From Polyangiaceae bacterium (lineage in GTDB: Bacteria; Myxococcota_A; Polyangia; Polyangiales; Polyangiaceae): a stretch of DNA of 40,480 nucleotides. The translations under genes and the position numbers were made by a program. The DNA lies in assembly GCA_020849655.1 (NCBI GenBank), contig JADLFU010000110.1, positions 1 to 40,480 of the forward strand. Direction: 5' to 3'. Positions 35,446-40,480 of this stretch are shown one piece after another. How positions within the stretch are numbered: the stretch's first letter is position 1; each line of letters begins with the position of its first letter. Under the pieces are notes generated by a model. The model saw nothing but the letters and a program-made list of their open reading frames with translations, was not told where the DNA came from and did not search any database.

Positions 35446-37328
35446 CACGGGCTCTCGCGGAAGAACGCGAGCTCGGGATCGTTGCCGATCGTGGGGACGA
35501 CGAGCGCTCGATCCAAGAAGCGGTTGAAGCGCTCGCACGAGCACTCGGCGATGTACAGGCACCCGTGACACGCGGCGCCCTCGGTCCGCCGGTCGCTCGA
35601 GGGCGAGCTGGGATCGTGGGCCGCGCAGACGGGATCGTTCGAGCAGAGCCGCCCGAGCTCCCACGCCTCGCGCAGGTGGTGACGGAGCCGGCGCCCTTCT
35701 TCCACGAGACCACCGAGCGTGCCCTCGCTGCCCGTCGTGCCGGTCGTGAGCATGACGGCGGCCATGTCGGGGCCGTCGGCCTCGGACTGGCCACAGTACA
35801 GGCGCTCACGGATCGCGCTGGCCGCGTACCCGCACTCGAGGCTCACCGCCGTCAGCAGCAGGTGCGACAACGAGTGCAACAAGAAGAACCGAACACCAGG
35901 GAACTCGCCGTCGGCGTCGGCCTCGAAGGCCTTCAACAACAGCTCGGCGCGGGCCTTCACGGCAGGCCGCTCCTCCCATGCCCGCACGGCCTCGAGGTCG
36001 AGCTCGACGAACACCCCCTCGCCGCGCACCTCGGCCGCGGGGAGCCACTTCTCGTTCCCGTTGGGCAGCGTGAGCACGGCGGGCTTCACGCTCCGCGCGT
36101 CCGGATCGAACTCGCCCTGGAAATCCGGGCTGACCGAGTCGAACCGGCTGAAGCTCATCTGTACTCGGACCTCCCGCAGCTCGGGGACGATCACGAGCCC
36201 GCGCACCCCGGCGGGCAGGATGACCTTGTCCTTCGGGATCCGGTAGGCGGCGAACTGCGCGCCGGCGTCGGGGACCATCCCGGGCTGGTAGCTGGGCGCC
36301 GTGGTGAGGCGCTCGTACTCCGCGCTGCGCAGGGGGCGCCCGGCCGTCGCGTCCGCGGACTCGTTCTCGGCCTTGATGGCCGCGAGGACCTTGTCGGGCG
36401 CGTGGCCCTGCACGGCGCTCGCGACGTGGTCCATGAGCTTCATCGCGAAGGCGAGGTCGCCCGCGCTCTCGATCTTGTGCACGGCCTTCCAGACGTCCTT
36501 CTCGCGAACTCGCAGCCGCAGAGGATCGGGCAGCGGGTCCGGCAGCCGGAGCGCGCTGACGACCTGGGAGAAATAGGCGTGCGACGCCGTGCGGACGAGC
36601 AGCTCGCTCTTCTGGTCGCAGCGCTCGTTGGTGGCGCGCCCGCCGAGCCAGGGGCGATCTCCGCTGCACGGGTACGGGAGCACGCTCGCCTTCGCCATCG
36701 ACGTGCTGGAGTGGCAGTTCCGACATTCGACGTAGATGGTGGCGATGTCACCGAGGGACTTTTCGATGAGGTACAGCTCCTGCCGCTCGCAGATGCCGCC
36801 CTCGCGGTCCATGTGCGCGAACGGCACCCAGGGGAAGTCAGACAGGTGGCCGCGCTTGCAGGCTGCCACGAAGCGGACGGGCACCGCGCTCGACCACTTG
36901 TTCTTCGAGCACTCGTGTCGGTAGCGGCCGCTCTTGTTCTCGAAGCCATCTACGGCACGGGCGAGGCGTCGGCACCCCTGGCACACGAACCACCGCGGGA
37001 ACTCGAGCGCCCGGATGCCGACGCCGTGGAACGGATCGCGAGAGTCTCCCTCGGGTGGCATGCGGAAATAGCCCTCGCGAGCGAGATCGAGATCCGGGTC
37101 CAGGGCCTTCAAGCGCGGCAGGAGGGACCGGCGGAGGCGCGCGTCGTCGAGCGCGACGAAGCCCTCCTTTCCGTAGCCCCAGTGCTCGAGGCCGCCGATC
37201 ACGACGGCGCGATCGACGAGGTCCACCATCGCGCCGGGCCCGAACGTGGTGACGAGCTGACTCTGGCGGAGCTGCCCCTCGGGCCGCGCCACCTTCCTGC
37301 CATCGAGCTTCTTCCGTACCTGCGCCAT
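35445..37328 (-). CDS. drmB: DISARM protein DrmB (DUF1998)
   Basis: A 627-residue protein with the DrmB opening RQSQLVTTFGPGAMVDL (about 21-37). Zinc-type Cys clusters lie at CQGC (116-119), C140, C157, CRNC (202-205) and C221. A C-terminal DUF1998 region (about 480-627) has FFLLHSLSHLLLTA, then CSNDPVC, CHGC (587-590) and CSC (596-598). DrmB pairs with the DrmA helicase in DISARM, which restricts incoming unmodified phage DNA; biochemical work on other systems places DrmA-DrmB in one DNA-binding complex. The ATG at 37328 was chosen over a start 36 bases earlier because it overlaps the drmA stop (TGATG) and begins MAQVRKKLDG. Confidence 0.93.
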   Translation of the reverse strand: MAQVRKKLDGRKVARPEGQLRQSQLVTTFGPGAMVDLVDRAVVIGGLEHWGYGKEGFVALDDARLRRSLLPRLKALDPDLDLAREGYFRMPPEGDSRDPFHGVGIRALEFPRWFVCQGCRRLARAVDGFENKSGRYRHECSKNKWSSAVPVRFVAACKRGHLSDFPWVPFAHMDREGGICERQELYLIEKSLGDIATIYVECRNCHSSTSMAKASVLPYPCSGDRPWLGGRATNERCDQKSELLVRTASHAYFSQVVSALRLPDPLPDPLRLRVREKDVWKAVHKIESAGDLAFAMKLMDHVASAVQGHAPDKVLAAIKAENESADATAGRPLRSAEYERLTTAPSYQPGMVPDAGAQFAAYRIPKDKVILPAGVRGLVIVPELREVRVQMSFSRFDSVSPDFQGEFDPDARSVKPAVLTLPNGNEKWLPAAEVRGEGVFVELDLEAVRAWEERPAVKARAELLLKAFEADADGEFPGVRFFLLHSLSHLLLTAVSLECGYAASAIRERLYCGQSEADGPDMAAVMLTTGTTGSEGTLGGLVEEGRRLRHHLREAWELGRLCSNDPVCAAHDPSSPSSDRRTEGAACHGCLYIAECSCERFNRFLDRALVVPTIGNDPELAFFRESP

Positions 37329-40300
37329 CAGCCCCTCTCGTCCAGTTGCTTGAACCGCAGCCACACGTGCACGCTCGGCTCGACATCACGCATCGACGTC
37401 GGCGCCTGGAAGGCCCGCGCGTCGTGGTCGATGGGCGGGTCGTCGCTGGCCGTGAACAGGAGCGCGGTGCCCTTGCTCTCGGCGCGGTCCATCCGGCTGT
37501 ACGTGCGGCTGGCAGCGCCGGTCTTCGCCTTCTCGGCCACGCGCTCCCACGCGTCGAGGAAGCTCCTGCCGCGGGCGCGCACGAGATCGGCGATGCGGCC
37601 CTCGGCGTCGTCGTCGTGGAAGAAGCGGTGCCCGCGAGCACGAGCGACCATCCACGTCAGGAGCTGCTCGGCGGCCGAGCGTTGCTCGTGGATCTGCATG
37701 ACGCCAGTGGGGCCCTCCATGGCCGGGATGCCGTGGCGGATCATCGACAGCATCGCGCCGACGAGCCCGCGATCGAGCGCCTGCCCGCTGAACGGCGTGA
37801 CGCTCGTGGCCTCGACCTCTCGGTAGAAGCTCTCGTGGTACGAGACGAAGCGCTCGTAGTGGGAGCGATCGCGGGGCCGCATGACGTGGAGGCACGCGAC
37901 GACGAGCCCGGGGTACTGACGCCCGACGCGGCTCGTCGCCTGGATGTACTCGCTCGAGGTCCTGGGTTGGCCGGTGACGACCATCAGCCCGAGCCGATCG
38001 ATGTCGAGGCCGACCGAGATCATGTTCGACGCGAGCACGACGTCGAGCGGCTCCGGCTCGGTGGAGGTGCGCCGGGCCGCGAGCCGCCGCTTCGTCTCCT
38101 TCACGCGCTCGGTGCTCTCGCGTGACGTGAGCTCCGCCGGCATCTTGGGCTTCCGGTCCTTCGCCCACGGGTGGGGGCCGATGAACATGCGCGGCCGCTT
38201 CTCGTGCTCGATCTCCTTCACGCGGTTCGCGACCTCGTCCTCGACGAGGCGCCGCATGCCGCCGAGCTCACGGAGGCTGTTGAAGTACCCGACCAGCGTC
38301 ATGTACGGATCGGCTGGCTGGTTGGGCTCGCCCCTCGAGTCGTAGTGTCTCTCGGCCGCTGCGAGCAGCGTCGCGTACGTACGCACGGACACGGCACGCA
38401 GGGCGCGCCCGGGCGCGCCGCCGCCGAGGTAGAGGCGGCCGGGCGCGGTCCGGAGCACCGTCGAGAAGAAGTTGTCGCCCTCGTCGATCCCGCGCGGGGG
38501 AAACAAGCTCATGGGCCGGCCGAAGAGGGCCTGGATCTGCTCCCGGGCACGACGGACCGTCGCGGTCGAGCACACGACCTTCGGGGGCCTCGCGGCGCCG
38601 CCGACGGCGCGCTCGCACAGGAAGTCCACGGCGGCCTCGTAGAGGCCCACCATGGTGCCGAGCGGCCCGCTGATGAGGTGCAGCTCGTCCTGCACGATCA
38701 GCTCGGGAGGCAACAGCCCCTCGGGCAGCGAGCGCGCCGTCGCCGGCGGATCGTGCATGACGCCGTACGCGCGATCGTCGTCCACGTGGGTGGCGCGGCC
38801 GAAGAGCATCCCGGCGTCACCCCGCCACGGCATCATGGCGAACTTGTCGACGGTCGCGACCACGAAGCTCGGGACGTCCTGGTAGATCTGCTCGTCCACG
38901 AAGAGCACGGGCAGCCCGAGGCCCGGCACCTTGGCCTCGGTGAACAGACAGCTCGTCTTGTCGCAGTACACGGCGACGCGCGCGAAGTTCTTCTTCGTGG
39001 GTTTGCCCTCGGCGTCGACGAGCTTGATGTTCTGGATCTCGATGGTGTCGCCACACCACGGGCAGCTCGTGAGCGGGAACGGAGAGTCCGTCCTGCCCGA
39101 GGTGTAGTCCGACAGCGCCTGGTGCACGTCCTTCAGCTTGTTGGCCGTGGCGCTCGCCCCGACCCACAGGCCGATGGTGAAGCGCGCGTTCCCGAGCTCG
39201 GCGGGGTACTTCGAGCGCAGCTGCTCGAGCGTGCACATCAACGTGGCCGCGCGGCCCAGCTGATCGAGGGTGAGCAGGCGCAGGGTGTACCGGAGCAACA
39301 CCGCGACGCCGCGGCCCTCGTGGAACGTCCCTTTCCCGCGCATCCGCCGGAGCAGCAGCACGAACGCGATGAGCCCGAGGTACGCCTCGGTCTTTCCGCC
39401 GCCCGTCGGGACGTAGATGAGCTCGGCGAGCTTCCGATCGGCGTGCGTGGGATCGACGACCGACGGCAGGTTCATCAGCACGAACGCGAGCTGGAACGGT
39501 CGCCACTGGGGTTGTCTGCCACCCACGTAGCGCCGGTCCTCGCGGATGCTGTCGGCCTGCACCGCGGACACGTGCATCGCCTGGTTCATCAGCCCGAACG
39601 CGCGGAGCGCCTGCGGATCCTTGCCGAGCAGCGCGATGCCCTCCGCGATCCTCGCCTTGGCCCTGTCGGCCTTGGCCATCAGATCGTCGCGCGTCGTCTC
39701 GAGCGCGGGCCGGTCGAGCTGCGTGTACCGCTGCTGATCGATCCATCTCCCGTAGGCCTCGACGAGCGGTGCCAGCGCGTTCCCGAGCCCCTTGCCGTCG
39801 AGCTTGGCGAGATCGGCCATCCCGAACGTCGCGTCCTCCACGGGCCGGTGATCGACCCGCGGCACCTCGAACCGGGGGAGCGCCGTGGTCACGATCCGCG
39901 TGACCTTCTCGGTCTTGCGCTCCACCTGCTGGACGCTCGTGTTGTGCCCGACCGCCCACTCCATGTGATCGCGGAAGAGGAGCGCGAGGACGCGCTGATC
40001 CTCGTCGGCCGCGTCTTCTCCGCGTCGATTGGGCCGGCACACGAAGCCGCGCTCGAAGGTCAGCGCCATCTTCACCTGGAAGGCGAACTGGAGGTCCCGG
40101 TCCTTCTCGATCGAGCCGCGATCGTTCACGAGGAAGATCGAGAGGACGCGCGTGCCGTCCTTCAGCCCCGCCATCGTGGTGGTGCGGAGCTCGCCGCGGA
40201 GCACGAGGCCCCGCGAGCCCGGCACCGGGATGCCGTCCTTGTGCTGCACGACGCGCGGGTCGAGCGGGACGCTCACGCGCACGGGGCCGTGGGGCACGCG

Positions 40301-40480
40301 CTTCCAGCCGGGCTTCTTCTTCTCCTCGCGATCGACCGCGACCTCGATCTTGTCGTAGTCCGCGTACCAGACGTCGACCTCGATCGCGTCGCCGCTCCCC
40401 GGCGGGAGGAACACCGAGAGCCCCATCGACGCCGGGAACCGCACCGGACGCTTCGGCTCCGGCTCCTCGGTGCCGGCGTC
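37328..40480 (-). CDS. drmA: DISARM helicase DrmA (5' end beyond the window)
   Basis: A large superfamily 2 helicase. Counting from GTG at 40444, it shows Walker A VPTGGGKT (345-352), Walker B QDELH (585-589), CSTATVRR (motif III, about 625), SNMISVGLDIDRL (motif V, about 806) and QATSRVGR (motif VI, 835-842). A Cys pair set (CPWC at 461-464 and CDKTSC at 494-499) looks like a zinc site inside the helicase. This order and the drmB neighbour identify DrmA. The frame remains open for 12 more codons to the window edge without a stop. The true start is probably outside, and an N-terminal part is missing from view. It is the first visible gene of drmA-drmB-drmC. Confidence 0.93.
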   Translation of the reverse strand, partial: DAGTEEPEPKRPVRFPASMGLSVFLPPGSGDAIEVDVWYADYDKIEVAVDREEKKKPGWKRVPHGPVRVSVPLDPRVVQHKDGIPVPGSRGLVLRGELRTTTMAGLKDGTRVLSIFLVNDRGSIEKDRDLQFAFQVKMALTFERGFVCRPNRRGEDAADEDQRVLALLFRDHMEWAVGHNTSVQQVERKTEKVTRIVTTALPRFEVPRVDHRPVEDATFGMADLAKLDGKGLGNALAPLVEAYGRWIDQQRYTQLDRPALETTRDDLMAKADRAKARIAEGIALLGKDPQALRAFGLMNQAMHVSAVQADSIREDRRYVGGRQPQWRPFQLAFVLMNLPSVVDPTHADRKLAELIYVPTGGGKTEAYLGLIAFVLLLRRMRGKGTFHEGRGVAVLLRYTLRLLTLDQLGRAATLMCTLEQLRSKYPAELGNARFTIGLWVGASATANKLKDVHQALSDYTSGRTDSPFPLTSCPWCGDTIEIQNIKLVDAEGKPTKKNFARVAVYCDKTSCLFTEAKVPGLGLPVLFVDEQIYQDVPSFVVATVDKFAMMPWRGDAGMLFGRATHVDDDRAYGVMHDPPATARSLPEGLLPPELIVQDELHLISGPLGTMVGLYEAAVDFLCERAVGGAARPPKVVCSTATVRRAREQIQALFGRPMSLFPPRGIDEGDNFFSTVLRTAPGRLYLGGGAPGRALRAVSVRTYATLLAAAERHYDSRGEPNQPADPYMTLVGYFNSLRELGGMRRLVEDEVANRVKEIEHEKRPRMFIGPHPWAKDRKPKMPAELTSRESTERVKETKRRLAARRTSTEPEPLDVVLASNMISVGLDIDRLGLMVVTGQPRTSSEYIQATSRVGRQYPGLVVACLHVMRPRDRSHYERFVSYHESFYREVEATSVTPFSGQALDRGLVGAMLSMIRHGIPAMEGPTGVMQIHEQRSAAEQLLTWMVARARGHRFFHDDDAEGRIADLVRARGRSFLDAWERVAEKAKTGAASRTYSRMDRAESKGTALLFTASDDPPIDHDARAFQAPTSMRDVEPSVHVWLRFKQLDERG

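Overview
The window is very GC-rich and gene-dense. Coding regions are separated by few bases and are often joined by 1-4 bp start/stop overlaps (ATGA, GTGA, TTGA, TGATG). Three eukaryote-like Ser/Thr kinases, TPR/PEGA proteins, an FHA-sigma54 activator and many lipoproteins with Gly/Ala/Ser-rich linkers point to a myxobacterium, most likely of the Polyangia/Sorangiineae type. This placement is inferred from gene content and base composition only. No tRNA, rRNA or CRISPR array was found.

Layout. Positions 1-3125 hold an exported SGNH hydrolase diverging from an L,D-transpeptidase-like lipoprotein, followed by two small hypothetical genes. At 3226-6710 a Ser/Thr kinase with a coiled-coil tail converges on an ornithine cyclodeaminase-like gene coupled to a BtpA-family gene. 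The kinase frame has no stop before btpA and runs antisense through it. At 6711-8435 lies a decayed IS91-type transposase, a small lipoprotein gene and duplicated leader sequence. At 8436-13347 is a translationally coupled trio: a Cys-rich/MopE-motif lipoprotein, a membrane-anchored Ser/Thr kinase and a TPR/PEGA membrane protein. At 13393-17673 are housekeeping genes (haem farnesyltransferase ctaB; pssA-yacG-outer-membrane protein) and a polytopic membrane protein. At 17632-21018 glutaredoxin diverges from an overlapping chain of parvulin lipoprotein, mpl, allA and a Tat/lipobox DsbA-like protein.

Positions 21131-30599 are an envelope-rich stretch. It holds four lipoproteins with low-complexity linkers (Cys-rich; CxxCH plus beta-propeller; LamG; IgGFc-binding-like). 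Between them lie a lysophospholipid-type acyltransferase, an FHA-sigma54 activator and a second TPR/PEGA membrane protein. At 30739-34567 are a FAAH-like amidase, ychF and a third Ser/Thr kinase.

Positions 34675-40480 (minus strand) hold the most striking system: a drmA-drmB-drmC block, the core of the DISARM anti-phage system. The genes are coupled by two TGATG overlaps, and drmA runs off the right edge. The methyltransferase and other class-defining genes are not in view, so the DISARM class cannot be assigned. DISARM is already described. Less explained signals are the stop-less kinase frame, a duplicated promoter/leader beside an IS91 remnant, repeated -10-like boxes placed as for leaderless mRNAs, and phospho-signalling genes sitting next to paralogous TPR/PEGA membrane proteins.
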